Counted from the stretch's first letter, positions 17,621-28,994 are shown. The stretch: DNA of 64,000 bases from Streptomyces calvus (GCF_006782915.1 NZ_VCNP01000040.1:186001-250000), one strand, 5' to 3'. A program made the numbers and translations. Notes: generated by a model from the sequence alone, not told the origin.

Positions 17621-17996
17621 GCGTGAGCGTGAGTCCGGTGGCGAGGGGGTGGAGGTGATGGAGTCGGCCGGCCTCTGACGGTGTGGTGTGCTTCGTGGGG
17701 TTCAAGGCGTCCGTGCGGTGGTGCTCCGGTGCCACCGCGCAGGCGGTGCTCGGGCGGCCGGGCGGCTGCCGTTCGCGCGGCGAGCAGTACCCGTTCCCCT
17801 TGCCGGTCCTGTTGGTTCCTGCTTTCCGTCTCCGGCGCCACCGCGCCCGGCCCTCAGGGGTCGACCCGCAGTTCCCCTCATCTCCTCGTCCACCTTCAGG
17901 AGGTGCGGCAGACCCCACCCCTACAACCTGAGGGGGAGTCTTCTTCGGGACCTGCGGCCGATCCGCCGGACAGGGCACCGCTCATAGCGTTGAGCC
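17621..17996. other. Gene-free region upstream of the sigma factor gene
   Basis: About 375 bp. No RNA gene, clear terminator or repeat was recognised. It must contain the promoter of the sigma factor gene. Confidence 0.35.
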
Positions 17997-18557
17997 ATGA
18001 CCACACCCGTCTGCACCAGCGCTTCGAACGCCGCTGCCTCGGCGACGCGGACCCTCCCGTACCCGTCCTTCTCGGCGTACATGAAGGCCCGGCAGCCGGT
18101 GCTCCTGCGTACCGCCCGGTCGCTGACCGGGAACCCGAGCGACGCGGAGGACCTGCTGCAGACCGCGCTCGCCAAGACGTACGTCGCCTGGGAGCGCATC
18201 GAGGACCACCGTGCGCTGGACGGGTATGTGCGCCGGGCGCTGCTGAACACCCGGACGTCGCAGTGGCGCAAGCGCAAGGTCGACGAGTTCGCCTGCGACG
18301 AGCTGCCCGAACCGGAACCGGTGCTTGCCGGCGACGACCCGGCCGAGCAGCAGGCGCTGCGCGACGCGATGTGGCGGGCGATCATGCGGCTGCCCGCGCG
18401 GCAGCGGGCGATGGTCGTCCTGCGGTACTACGAGGATCTCAGCGAGGTGCAGACGGCGGAGGTGCTCGGTGTGTCGGTGGGCACGGTGAAGTCCGCCGTG
18501 TCGCGGGCGCTCGGCAAGCTGCGCGAGGACGCCGAGCTGGGACTCGTCCGCCACTGA
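17997..18557 (+). CDS. ECF sigma factor, SigE-family type
   Basis: 186 residues. Region 2 (about 25-95: PVLLRTARSLTGNPSDAEDL, then AYVAW-like YVAWERI) and region 4 (about 120-180: LPARQRAMVVLRYYEDLSE, VLGVSVGTVKSAVSRAL) are both complete. It belongs to the large actinobacterial group annotated as SigE family; the signal is unknown. No anti-sigma gene is adjacent, and the next 430 bp are repeats. Start ATG 17997 has only a weak ribosome site. Confidence 0.85.
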   Translation: MTTPVCTSASNAAASATRTLPYPSFSAYMKARQPVLLRTARSLTGNPSDAEDLLQTALAKTYVAWERIEDHRALDGYVRRALLNTRTSQWRKRKVDEFACDELPEPEPVLAGDDPAEQQALRDAMWRAIMRLPARQRAMVVLRYYEDLSEVQTAEVLGVSVGTVKSAVSRALGKLREDAELGLVRH

Positions 18558-18573
18558 CCCCGAGCGGGCTCGG

Positions 18574-18880
18574 GGGTGCCCGGTTGGACAGACCCCAAGG
18601 CGTCCGATTGCGCAGGCCCATCGGATGTCCGTTGGGCTAGGCCCTAGGGGTGTCCGATTGGGCAGGCCCCAGGCGTCTGATCGGCCAGGCCCTCAGGTGT
18701 CCGGTTGGACAGGCCCCCCGGGCTGTTGTTTGGCCAGGCAGGCCTCCGGGTGTCCCTTTGGGCAGGCCCCAGGGTGTCCGTTGGACAGGCTCAGAGGGCT
18801 GGTCGGGCGGCCCAGGGAGCAGGCCGAAACAGGTTTCGGGCGTCCGTTCGGACAGGTTCCAGGGCGTACCCGGCGCGGAG
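18574..18880. repeat. Degenerate tandem repeat array (GTGTCCGxTTGGxCAGGCCCC)
   Basis: About nine imperfect copies of a roughly 32-bp unit whose core is GGTGTCCGATTGGGCAGGCC. The array fills most of the space between the sigma factor stop and the acyl-CoA ligase promoter. Frames crossing it are low-complexity and lack starts. It is not a CRISPR: units abut and no constant spacers exist. Confidence 0.8.
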
Positions 18881-18996
18881 CATCCCTGGGCGCGGCTGAT
18901 CGATCATCCGCTCTCCTAGTGACATACCACGCGGTATGTGCGCAGAATCAGCGCAACCCGTACCGACGTGTAGGCGATGTCGCCCAGGAGGACGCC

Positions 18997-20652
<1,656 letters not shown>

Positions 20653-20719
20653 CGACGCGGTGAACCGCGAGCGCCCGGGCCGCCTTGACGAGGCGGCCCG
20701 GGCGCAGCCCTGCTCGGCG

Positions 20720-20937
20720 AAATCGCTGGTGGAGGGCTCGTATTCACCGGCCGAGGGACTCGGGTGTCCTGCTCGGCGTATTCACTGGTGGAGGGCTCGG
20801 TCGCCCTTACCGGCGTATTCACTGGTGGAGGCTCGGTCGCCCTCACCGGCGTACTCACCGGACCTGGCCGGCGTACTCACCGGTGCAGGGACTCGGTTGC
20901 CCTTACCGGCGTATTCACCGGTCGAGGACGGTTGCCC
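20720..20937. repeat. Degenerate tandem repeat array (GGCGTATTCACTGGTGGAG)
   Basis: About six imperfect copies of a 30-40-bp unit, GGCGTATTCACYGGTG followed by a variable GGCTCGGTCGCCCT, lie between the convergent ligase and MFS genes. It reaches the stop codon of the MFS gene. Base composition is ordinary; no open frame is credible. Confidence 0.8.
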
Positions 20938-22173
20938 TCACCGGCGTCCGCGTCGCGTCGCCGTCAGCCCCCAGCCCAGCGCGAGCCACACCCCCGCGAC
21001 CGCTGAGACCCCGCCCCAGCCGAAGTGGGTGAAGGCGGTGCCCGCGAGGGCCGACGCCGTGGCGCCGCCGGCGAAGCCGGAGACGACGTAGGCGGTGTTG
21101 GCGGTGGCCGGGCTGGAGGTGGTGGTCAGGGCCAGGGTCTGGTTGGCGACGTGGGAGGCGACCAGGGCCGCGTGGATCGCGACCGCGGCGACGAACAGGG
21201 CGCCGATGACGTGCCCGCCCACCCAGAACAGCGGTACCGACACGGCCGCGAGCAGATACGCCCCCCGCACGACCCGCGCGGCGCCGAAACGGTCGACCAG
21301 CCCGCCCGCCAGCGGCGCGACCGCGCTCGCCGCCAGCCCGAAGAGGCCGAAGAGGCCGGCGGTGGCGGTGGACAGACCGTAGGCCGGGCCGGTCAGCAGC
21401 AGCGCCAGCGACGTCCACAGGGCGCTCCACGCGCCGAACATCCCCGCCTGCCGCACCGAGGCGCGCCACAGGTCGGGCGAGCGGCGCAGCAGTCCGGGCA
21501 GCGCGGTGAGACCGCCGAACAGCGAGCCGTCGCGGCTCCGCCGCTCGGACGGCAGGGCCAGGGCCGTGGCGAGGCCCAGGCCGAGCGTGAGCAGCGCCGC
21601 GCCCGCGAACACCCACCGCCAGCCGAAGGCCTGCCCGGCGAGCCCGCCGACCACCCGGGCCGCGACGATGCCGGTGAACAGGCCGGCGATCACGGCGGCG
21701 ACATGGCGGGCGCGGCGCGCGGCGGGGGCGCGTGCGGCAACGAGCGGGACGAGGAGCTGCGGTACGACGGTCGCGGCGGAGGCGACGAACACGGCGGCGG
21801 CGAGGGCGCCGGTGCCGGGTGCGAGCGCGCTCGCGACCAGGGCGGCGGCGGTGACCACGGTGAGGAGGGTGACCAGGCGGCGCCGGTTGACGGTGTCGCC
21901 GAGCGGGGCGAAGAAGAGCAGGCCGGCGGCGTAGCCGAGCTGGGCGACGGAGGCGATCCAGGCCACGGCGGAGGGCGTGGCGCCGAAGTCCCGGGCGATC
22001 AGGGAGAGCAGCGGCGCGGCGAGGTAGATGTTGGCGGCCGTCACCGCGGTGCAGACGGCGATGAGCGCCAGGAACGGACCGGAGCGGTGGGACGCCGTGG
22101 CCCCGCCGGGTGTCTGCCCGGCCGATGACCTGCCGTCCTGCCGGACGGTGGGGGTGCTGGGCGCTGAGGACAT
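20938..22173 (-). CDS. MFS transporter (DHA1-like efflux)
   Basis: 411 residues with 12 predicted membrane segments. The MFS loop 2-3 region reads GDTVNRRRLV and the first helix region FLALIAVCTAVTAANIYLAAPLLSLIARDFG is typical of drug/proton antiporters. Substrate unknown. Divergent from a TetR gene, with two operator-like palindromes in the 139-bp gap, so expression is likely repressed by that regulator and induced by a ligand. Confidence 0.85.
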   Translation of the reverse strand: MSSAPSTPTVRQDGRSSAGQTPGGATASHRSGPFLALIAVCTAVTAANIYLAAPLLSLIARDFGATPSAVAWIASVAQLGYAAGLLFFAPLGDTVNRRRLVTLLTVVTAAALVASALAPGTGALAAAVFVASAATVVPQLLVPLVAARAPAARRARHVAAVIAGLFTGIVAARVVGGLAGQAFGWRWVFAGAALLTLGLGLATALALPSERRSRDGSLFGGLTALPGLLRRSPDLWRASVRQAGMFGAWSALWTSLALLLTGPAYGLSTATAGLFGLFGLAASAVAPLAGGLVDRFGAARVVRGAYLLAAVSVPLFWVGGHVIGALFVAAVAIHAALVASHVANQTLALTTTSSPATANTAYVVSGFAGGATASALAGTAFTHFGWGGVSAVAGVWLALGWGLTATRRGRR

Positions 22174-22214
22174 GAGCTGGGTACCCCTTCGAGGCCCTTT
22201 GAGCCTGCTCTAAC

Positions 22215-22289
22215 AACTAACTGGTTGGTTGACTGACAGGGGAACAGTCTGGAATGCCGTCGGATTCCCTGTCAACCAAACAGTTGGTT
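22215..22289. promoter_or_regulatory. Paired TetR-type operators in a divergent promoter
   Basis: AACCAA-ACAG-TTGGTT (22274-22289) is a perfect palindrome; AACTAA-CTGG-TTGGTT (22215-22230) is a near copy. The two sites also share AACTGKTTGGTTGAC in inverted orientation (22219-22233 and 22271-22285). They sit between the MFS and TetR start codons, the usual place for autoregulation. Confidence 0.75.
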
Positions 22290-22312
22290 ACTTGCCGCGC
22301 TACCCTGTCCCC

Positions 22313-22891
22313 ATGGCAGTCAGGGACCCCGAGGCCACCAAGGCCCGGATCTTCGAGGCAGCGGTCACCGAGTTCGCGCGCCACGGCATCGCCGGCGCCC
22401 GCATCGACCGCATCGCGGCCGATGCGAAGGCCAACAAGCAGCTCATCTACGCCTACTTCGGTAACAAGGCGGAGCTGTTCGCGATCGTCCTCGAACGGAA
22501 GATGCTGGACCTCGCCGAGTCCGTCCCCGTCGACCCGGACGACATCGAGGGCTGGATCGACCGCCTGATGGACTACCACGCGGCCCATCCCGAACTGCTG
22601 CGCCTGCTCTTCTGGGAGGGCCTGGAGTACGGCACCGACGAACTGCCCCACGAGACCGGCCGCCGGGAGCACTACGACCGCAAGGTCGCCCTCCTGGAGG
22701 ACGGCCAGGCGCGCGGCGTCGTCACCGACGCCATCCCCGCCGGCGACCTGCTGATCCTGCTGACCGCGCTGGCCAACTGGACGGCCGTCGTCCCCCAGAT
22801 GCGGCGCATCCTGGCCGGCGGTGAGGAAGCGGACCACTCCCGGCTGCGCGCGTCGGTGAAGGAGGCGGCCCGCCGCCTGGTGGCCCGCTGA
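22313..22891 (+). CDS. TetR family regulator
   Basis: 192 residues. N-terminal helix-turn-helix (about 8-55): ARIFEAAVTEFARHGIAGAR, then IAADAKANKQLIYAYFGNKAELF, the TetR signature. The C-terminal ligand-binding domain includes EGLEYGTDELPHE. Divergent from the MFS exporter and flanked by two palindromes, so it is probably the exporter's ligand-responsive repressor. ATG 22313. Confidence 0.9.
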   Translation: MAVRDPEATKARIFEAAVTEFARHGIAGARIDRIAADAKANKQLIYAYFGNKAELFAIVLERKMLDLAESVPVDPDDIEGWIDRLMDYHAAHPELLRLLFWEGLEYGTDELPHETGRREHYDRKVALLEDGQARGVVTDAIPAGDLLILLTALANWTAVVPQMRRILAGGEEADHSRLRASVKEAARRLVAR

Positions 22892-22998
22892 CACCACGAC
22901 GGGGCCCGTCGGCGATCTCGGTCCGATCGTTCACCGAGCGGGTCCCGGTCCGTCCCTACCGTTGGTACCGGTACGTCCGTTCGGCCGCTCGGATGCGT

Positions 22999-23071
22999 GT
23001 CGACACCGATCCCGCTGCGTCCGTCGACGCCGGTCCCGGTGCGTCTGTTGATGCCGGTCCCGGTGCGTCCG
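22999..23071. repeat. Short tandem repeat, GACGCCGGTCCCGGTGCGTC
   Basis: Three imperfect copies of a 24-bp unit abut the stop codon of the large minus-strand gene and face the 3' end of the TetR gene. Confidence 0.7.
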
Positions 23072-26000
23072 TCAGTTGGTGCCGATCCGCGACAGCAGCT
23101 CGACGATCCTCTCCTGCACGTCGGCGCTCGTGGACCGCTCCGCGAGGAACAGCACCGTCTCGCCCGAAGCCAGCCGCGGCAGCTCCGCCTGGTCGACGGC
23201 GGCCGTGTAGACGACCAGCGGAGTGCGGGTGAGCTGGCCGTTCGCCCGCAGCCAGTCGATGATCCCGGCGTGCCCGGGTCCGCGCCGGTGCATCTGCATC
23301 AGGTCCATCACCACGAGGTTCGGCCGGAACTGCCCCGCCAGCGTCACCGCGTCGGCGTCGCTCGCGGCCCGCGCGACCTGCATCCCGCGCCGCTCCAGCG
23401 TCGCGGTCAGCGCCAGCGCGATCTCCGCGTGCTCCTCGATCAACAGCACGCGCGGCGGGTGCTGCTCGCTGTCGCGCGGCGCGAGCGCCTTCAGCAGTAC
23501 GGCGGGATCGGCGCCGTACGCGGCATCGCGCGAGGCCTGTCCGAGCCCGGCCGTGACCAGCACCGGCACCTCGGCGGCCACGGCCGCCTGCCGCAGCGAC
23601 TGGAGCGCGGTACGGGTGATCGGCCCGGTCAGCGGGTCGACGAACAGCGCGGCGGGGAAGGCCGCGATCTGCGCGTCCACCTCCTCGCGCGAGTGCACGA
23701 TCACGGGCCGGTAGCCGCGGTCGCTCAGCGCCTGCTGAGTGGAGACGTCCGGCGCGGGCCACACCAGCAGCCGGCGCGGGTTGTCCAGCGGCTCGGGCGG
23801 CAGTTCGTCGTCCATCGGCTGCGGACGCGGCGGGTCGGCCACCTCGACGGCTCCGCCCGGACCGTCCAGCGGTTCGGGACCCTCGGCGGCGTCCGCGTCC
23901 GGTGCGCCTATCGCGTACGAGCGTCCGGTGCCCTCGGTCCCCGACGCGAGCCGGGGCTGACCGGTGGGCGTGTGCTGCGGCTGGGGCTGCGTCTGGGCGG
24001 GAGCCGGAGCGGGTGCACGGTCCGGCTGCGCGGCCGGTGTCCGGTCGGCGGCGGCCGTGGGCTCGGCGGACGGGTTCCGGGTGCCCTGCTCGTTGCCGGC
24101 GTCCGGGTCGGGTCGCGTGCCCAGCTTGCGGCGGCGTCCGGAGCCGCCCGGCTGGTGCGGGGGCGGTGTGGCCGACGGCAGCGGCTGCTGCACCTGGGCG
24201 GCCTGCCGCGTGAACGGCACACCCTGTCCCAGCGTCCGCACGCTGATCGACCGGCCCTGCGTGGAGTTCGGGTCCACCGGAGCCGCGGCCTCGGCGGGCA
24301 ACGGCTGAGCTGCGCGCTGCGCCGACGCCGGTGTGCCGCCGGGCGGCAGCGCGGTGCCGGCGGCAGGAGTCGGCTGCGGCGCGGCAGCGGCCGGCGGCAG
24401 GGGCGTACCGGCGCCGGAGGTGTCACCGGCGGCGGGCCACTGCTGCGGAGCCGGGGTGCCCTGCGGCGGAGTGCCCTGGCCGGGCGCGGTCTCGGCGGGC
24501 AACGGCTGGGCCCCGGGCCGCGCGACCGCTCCGTCACCGTTCCCCTGCGGGGCGACGGGGCCGCCCGCGGGCGCCACGGGGCCACCCTGCGACGGAACCG
24601 AAGCAGCGCCCTGGGGCGGGACAGGAGCACCGTGGGGCGGAACCGGAGCACCCTGCGGTGGCACGGCGGCGCCGTGCGGCGGGACAGGAGCGCCAGCTGC
24701 GGGCGGCAGCGGCGAGCTGTGCGGCGGGACCGGGTTGCCCTGCGGCGGAACGGGAGCGCTCTGGGGCGGAACGGGCCCGGCGTGCGGCGGAACCGGAGCC
24801 TCCTGCGGCGCCACGGGCGCCCCCTGCGCAGGCACCGCGTCCCACGGCACGGAGGCCCCTGGCGCCGGAACGCCAGGCGCCGGAATCCCAGGTGCAGGAG
24901 CCCCAGGCGCCTGAACCCCAGGTGCCTGAACCCCAGGCGCCGGAGCTGCCGGTGCCTGACCGGCCACGGCCTGTGGTGCCTGTGCGGCGTGCACGGTTTG
25001 TGGGGCCTGCGCCGTTTGTGGGGCCTGTGTGGCTTGTGGTGTCTGGGCGGTCTGGGCGGTCTGGGTGGTCTGTGTGGCCGGAGTCCGGGCCTCCGCCTGT
25101 TCGCCCTCCGCCGGTCGCGCGGCCGCGCGCCTGCGGCGGCCCGTCGGCGCGCTCGTAGGGTGCGGCTGCGGCGGGGTGTGGTCGTCGGCGGGGTCGTGCG
25201 TCACGGCGTCATGGCGCCCGGTGTCGACCGGCGCGCCACCGGACGCGACCACACCGCCCTCGCCCGCCTGCGCGCCCTGACCGCCGTGCGCGAGTCCATG
25301 CGCCGGTCCGCCCTGCCTGGCTCCCAGCGCCTGCGCACCCTGCGCGCCCTGCGCACCCCGCGGGACCTGTGGGGCCGGCCCGGCCTGCTGCGCCGAGGGC
25401 ACGGCGGCCTGCCCGTTCTGCCCGGACTGCGCGGCCGGGGTGGCCTGCTGGCCCTGGTCCGCCTCGGCCGGCGGCAGCGCGAACACCGTGCGGGGCGCGG
25501 CCTCCTGCGCCGCCGCCCGCTCGTTCGCGGCGGCCAGCGCGCGCCGGCGCCGCCCCGTCGCCTGCGGCTGTCCCGGGCCCTGGGCCGGAACATGCACCTG
25601 GACCTCGGCCGACGGCGCCTCGGCCGCCCCGTTCCCACCGGACGGCGCGGGCAGCGCCGGCGGCAGCGCGTGCTGTTCGCCGGACCTGGCCGGCACCGGC
25701 CGCCCGGCCGACGCGGGCACTCCCTGCGGCGGTACGGTCCCGCCCAGCCCCGTGTTCGACGCGGCAGCGCCCGCCGCGTGCTCGGCGGCAGTGACGACGG
25801 CCCCCTCCGACACCCCGGCACCGGCGAGTTCGACGGAGGAGCCCGGCGCGCCACCGGGTGCCGAGCCCTCGGCGGGCCGGCCGCGGCGCCGCCCGGTCCC
25901 GCCGGACACGCCCGCGCCCTCGCCGGACGCCTGTGCCGGAAGCTGTGCCTGTGCGGGCTCCGCGGCGGCCGCGCGGCGCCTGCGCCGCCCGGTGGGAGCG

Positions 26001-27898
26001 GTGTCCGGGGCGTCGTTCGCGCCCGGCACCTCGCTGTCGAGGAAGGCGTCCACGGAGGACCGCCGTGCCCGCCGCCGCCCGCCGCCGGGAGCCGCCTCGG
26101 CGGCCTCGGCCGCCTCGACGGACGCGGCCTCCTCACCCGGAGCACCACCGGGAGCACCACCCGCAGCACCACCGGGAGCACCACTCGGAGCAGCGGCCGG
26201 AACACCGGCCGGCAGCGCGGCGGGCGCCACGGCCCCCGCTCCGCCGCCGATCGGCACCTCCAGCACGAACGCGCTGCCGCTCATCCCCGGCACCTCGTGC
26301 GTCTGCAGCACACCGCCGTGCGCCCGTACGATCCCGCGCACGATCGGCTCGTGCACCGGGTCGCCGCCGCTGTACGGCCCGCGCACCTCGATGCGTACGA
26401 CCTCGCCGCGCTGCGCCGCCGCGACCACGACCGTGTTGTCCAGGTAACCGCCCGCCGCCACGGGCGTGTTGCCGGTGGCGTCCACGCCCGCGACGTCCGC
26501 GACGAGATGCGCGAGGGCCGTCGCGAGCAGCCGGGGGTCGACCTCGGCCTCGATGGGCGGCGCGTGCACCGCGAACTGCACCCGCCCGGGCCCGATCAGC
26601 TCCACGGCGCCGTCGACACCGGCGGCGACGACGGCGTCGAGCATCACCTTCGTCCGCGTGACCTGCTCGGTGCCGACGTCGAGCCGCTGGTAGCCGAGGA
26701 CGTTGTCGATGAGGGTGGTGATCCGGGCGTAGCCGGCCGACAGATGGTGGAGCACCTGGTTGGCCTCGGGCCACAGCTGTCCGGCGTCGTCGGCGGCCAG
26801 CGCCGACAGCTCGCGCCGCAGTTCCTCCAGCGGGCCGCGCAGCGACTGCCCGAGCAGGGTGAGCAGCTGCTCGTGCCGGGCGGCGAGGGCCTCGTAACGG
26901 TCCTTCTCCCGCTCGCCGAGCGCGGCGTACCGCTCCTCGTTCGCGGCGAGTTCCTCCTCGTGCCGCTCGCGCAGCTCCTCCAGCTCGGCGACGTGGCTCT
27001 GGCGCAGGGCGGTGAGTTCGGAGGCGTGTTCCTCGGCGAGCCGCTCCAGTTCCTCGGCGTGCCGCTGCTCGGCCTCCTCCTTCTCCTGAACCAGCGCGTC
27101 GAAGGGGCGCCGGTCGGCGAAGGTCATCACGGCGCCGACGAGCTGGTCGCCGTCGCGCACCGGCGCGGTCGTCAGGTCGACCGGCACCTTGTCGCCGCTC
27201 TTGGCGTACAGCACCTGCCCGCGCACCCGGTGCTTGCGTCCGGAGCGCAGGGTGTCGGCCAGCGGCGACTCGCCGTACGGGAAGGGGGAGCCGTCGGCGC
27301 GGGAGTGCAGGACGAGCGTGTGCAGTTCGCGCCCGCCGAGTTCACCGGCCCGGTAGCCCAGGATCTGGGCGGCGGCCGGGTTGACGAGGACGATCCGCCC
27401 GTCGGTGTCGGTGCCCACGACACCCTCGGAGGCGGCGCGCAGGATCATCTCGGTCTGCCGCTGCGACCGCGCGAGCTCCGCCTCGGTGTCGACGGTGCCG
27501 GAGAGGTCACGGACCACGAGCATCAGCAGCTCGTCGCCGGTGTAGCCGTAACTGTCGTACGCCTGCTGGCTGTTCTCCAGATTCGCACTGGTGACCTCGA
27601 CCGGGAACTCGCTCCCGTCGGTCCGCCGGGCGATCATCCGCGTCGGCTTGGTGCGCGCCCGGGGGTCGATGTGGTCGGGCCGCCGCATGGACCCGGGGAT
27701 GAGCTTGGAGTCGAACTGCGGCAGCAGGTCCAGCAGACCGCGCCCGACCAGCGCCGTGCCCGGGGTCTCGAAGGCCTCCAGGGCGATGGTGTTGGCGTTG
27801 ACGACCGTTCCGTTGGCGTTGACCAGCACCAACGCGTCGGGAAGCGCGTCCAGTATGGCTGCGAGGCGAGCAGCGCCTCGGGATGGCCTGCTGCTCAC
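23072..27898 (-). CDS. Giant PAS / coiled-coil / kinase-like / receiver protein, probable pseudokinase
   Basis: 1608 residues from GTG 27898 (GGGAGG upstream). In order: PAS domain (about 10-135), second PAS (150-265), coiled coil (268-348, Glu/Arg/Leu rich), a HisKA-like helix pair (345-405), an HATPase-like fold (440-550), a Pro/Ala/Gly/Gln-rich disordered linker of nearly 800 residues with PVPPQGA-type repeats, a receiver-like domain without a clear Asp (about 1350-1470) and a final receiver (1483-1608) with IEEH and Asp1532 in VVMDLM. The H-box reads LGQSLRGPL where active kinases have SHELRTPL, so the phospho-His is absent; the N-box and G-boxes are also eroded. Likely a scaffold or signal adaptor. 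No partner gene is adjacent. Confidence 0.8.
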   Translation of the reverse strand: MSSRPSRGAARLAAILDALPDALVLVNANGTVVNANTIALEAFETPGTALVGRGLLDLLPQFDSKLIPGSMRRPDHIDPRARTKPTRMIARRTDGSEFPVEVTSANLENSQQAYDSYGYTGDELLMLVVRDLSGTVDTEAELARSQRQTEMILRAASEGVVGTDTDGRIVLVNPAAAQILGYRAGELGGRELHTLVLHSRADGSPFPYGESPLADTLRSGRKHRVRGQVLYAKSGDKVPVDLTTAPVRDGDQLVGAVMTFADRRPFDALVQEKEEAEQRHAEELERLAEEHASELTALRQSHVAELEELRERHEEELAANEERYAALGEREKDRYEALAARHEQLLTLLGQSLRGPLEELRRELSALAADDAGQLWPEANQVLHHLSAGYARITTLIDNVLGYQRLDVGTEQVTRTKVMLDAVVAAGVDGAVELIGPGRVQFAVHAPPIEAEVDPRLLATALAHLVADVAGVDATGNTPVAAGGYLDNTVVVAAAQRGEVVRIEVRGPYSGGDPVHEPIVRGIVRAHGGVLQTHEVPGMSGSAFVLEVPIGGGAGAVAPAALPAGVPAAAPSGAPGGAAGGAPGGAPGEEAASVEAAEAAEAAPGGGRRRARRSSVDAFLDSEVPGANDAPDTAPTGRRRRRAAAAEPAQAQLPAQASGEGAGVSGGTGRRRGRPAEGSAPGGAPGSSVELAGAGVSEGAVVTAAEHAAGAAASNTGLGGTVPPQGVPASAGRPVPARSGEQHALPPALPAPSGGNGAAEAPSAEVQVHVPAQGPGQPQATGRRRRALAAANERAAAQEAAPRTVFALPPAEADQGQQATPAAQSGQNGQAAVPSAQQAGPAPQVPRGAQGAQGAQALGARQGGPAHGLAHGGQGAQAGEGGVVASGGAPVDTGRHDAVTHDPADDHTPPQPHPTSAPTGRRRRAAARPAEGEQAEARTPATQTTQTAQTAQTPQATQAPQTAQAPQTVHAAQAPQAVAGQAPAAPAPGVQAPGVQAPGAPAPGIPAPGVPAPGASVPWDAVPAQGAPVAPQEAPVPPHAGPVPPQSAPVPPQGNPVPPHSSPLPPAAGAPVPPHGAAVPPQGAPVPPHGAPVPPQGAASVPSQGGPVAPAGGPVAPQGNGDGAVARPGAQPLPAETAPGQGTPPQGTPAPQQWPAAGDTSGAGTPLPPAAAAPQPTPAAGTALPPGGTPASAQRAAQPLPAEAAAPVDPNSTQGRSISVRTLGQGVPFTRQAAQVQQPLPSATPPPHQPGGSGRRRKLGTRPDPDAGNEQGTRNPSAEPTAAADRTPAAQPDRAPAPAPAQTQPQPQHTPTGQPRLASGTEGTGRSYAIGAPDADAAEGPEPLDGPGGAVEVADPPRPQPMDDELPPEPLDNPRRLLVWPAPDVSTQQALSDRGYRPVIVHSREEVDAQIAAFPAALFVDPLTGPITRTALQSLRQAAVAAEVPVLVTAGLGQASRDAAYGADPAVLLKALAPRDSEQHPPRVLLIEEHAEIALALTATLERRGMQVARAASDADAVTLAGQFRPNLVVMDLMQMHRRGPGHAGIIDWLRANGQLTRTPLVVYTAAVDQAELPRLASGETVLFLAERSTSADVQERIVELLSRIGTN

Positions 27899-28171
27899 GA
27901 GACGCTTCCTCCCTGTTACCGCGACGTGCCGACCGCTCGGGCCATCTTGCCAACCTGCCCGCAACGTGTCACGCGAGGGAGTCTAAGGGCTGGGGTTGCG
28001 CCCGCGACGCCGGATGCGACGGACGTCGCACTCGAAAGTGACGGTGATGTGACGCCCGGTAGCCCCGGACCCGTGACTGCCTGCGCCGACGCCGTCCGAA
28101 CGTTCGCGGGACCTTTACGCCCCCTGTGCCCCGACTCGCCGACGCACGCCCCCGCGCGCCCCCGGCCCGCC

Positions 28172-28717
28172 TCACGGGCGCCCGACGGAGCGCTGCTCGG
28201 GCAGCAGGGGGACGAGCCGGTCCCAGCGGGCGATCGCGCACCCGTTCGCCCGGTCGTACGTCGCGTCGACGGGACGGCCCGCCCAGGTGCCGGTGATCCG
28301 GGCGGTGGCGGGGCCGCCGTACTGCATGGTGCAGACGGCGTCGCGCGGCACCGGCGCGAAGGCGTTCTGCCCCCACCGCGTGTTCTCCTCGACGGCCGCG
28401 CAGGCCCCGGCCGGGTCGGGATGGCTGCCCCCACTGGGCCGGCAGCGCACCTCGTACGTCCCGTCCGCCCCACCGCCCGCCCCGTGCACGGTGACGACGA
28501 GTCGGTCCCCGTGCGGCGCCGGCTCCTGCGCGTACGCCACGGGCGGCGCCGCGGCCGTCGCGGCGAGGGCGGCGACGGAGGCGGCGGCACCGGCGAGCAG
28601 CCGCCGCAGCGGCGAGGCATTGTGCCGGGAGGCGGACCGGGCGACGGGACGGAGGGCGGAAGGGGAGGCCGGGGAGGCTGGGGACCGGCGGCTGTCCGAA
28701 GAGTTGATCCGCGTCAT
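28172..28717 (-). CDS. Secreted subtilisin-inhibitor-like (SSI) protein
   Basis: 181 residues. A long Arg/Ser-rich N-terminus and a signal peptide ending at PVAYAQ (about residue 64) precede a mature SSI domain of about 115 residues. Family marks: the disulfide Cys in VRCRPSGGSHPDP and GACAAV, the reactive loop around CTMQYGG with a likely P1 Met, and the last Cys in ANGCAIARW. SSI proteins block extracellular subtilisin-like and trypsin-like proteases and are typical of Streptomyces. ATG 28717 was chosen; a frame continuing upstream lacks a ribosome site. Confidence 0.88.
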   Translation of the reverse strand: MTRINSSDSRRSPASPASPSALRPVARSASRHNASPLRRLLAGAAASVAALAATAAAPPVAYAQEPAPHGDRLVVTVHGAGGGADGTYEVRCRPSGGSHPDPAGACAAVEENTRWGQNAFAPVPRDAVCTMQYGGPATARITGTWAGRPVDATYDRANGCAIARWDRLVPLLPEQRSVGRP

Positions 28718-28894
28718 GACCTGCTCAACGCGCCACCGCACGGGACGTTGCGCCACGACCGCCTGTCTACCGGAAGTGCTTTGCCCTGCGGGCTCCCCGC
28801 CTAGTACCGTGGGGGGCGATTGGTGACACCCCACACGGTTGTGTCATCATCGGCACGCACCATCCGCTCGCGCTCGCGCGGGAAGATCGTGCAA

Positions 28895-28985
28895 GGAGGC
28901 GTCGCCTAGTCCGGTCTATGGCGCCGCACTGCTAATGCGGTTTGGGCCTTAAAGCCCATCGAGGGTTCAAATCCCTCCGCCTCCG
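28895..28985 (+). tRNA. tRNA-Ser(GCU)
   Basis: 91 nt. Acceptor GGAGGCG (28895-28901) with CGCCTCC (28978-28984), anticodon GCT at 28931-28933 within a CCGCA/TGCGG stem, long variable arm, T-arm GAGGGTTCAAATCCCTC. Reads AGC/AGU. Confidence 0.95.
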
Positions 28986-28994
28986 CCCCATGAT

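Noticed and set aside
18574..18880. Repeat array considered as a CRISPR
   Set aside because: Units are imperfect and contiguous without unique spacers of constant length; no cas genes are near.
22997..28804. A plus-strand open frame of over 1900 codons opposite the giant PAS protein
   Set aside because: It is the antisense shadow of a high-GC gene with repetitive codons. Its product is Arg/Gly low complexity with no domain, while the minus strand gives clear PAS and receiver domains.
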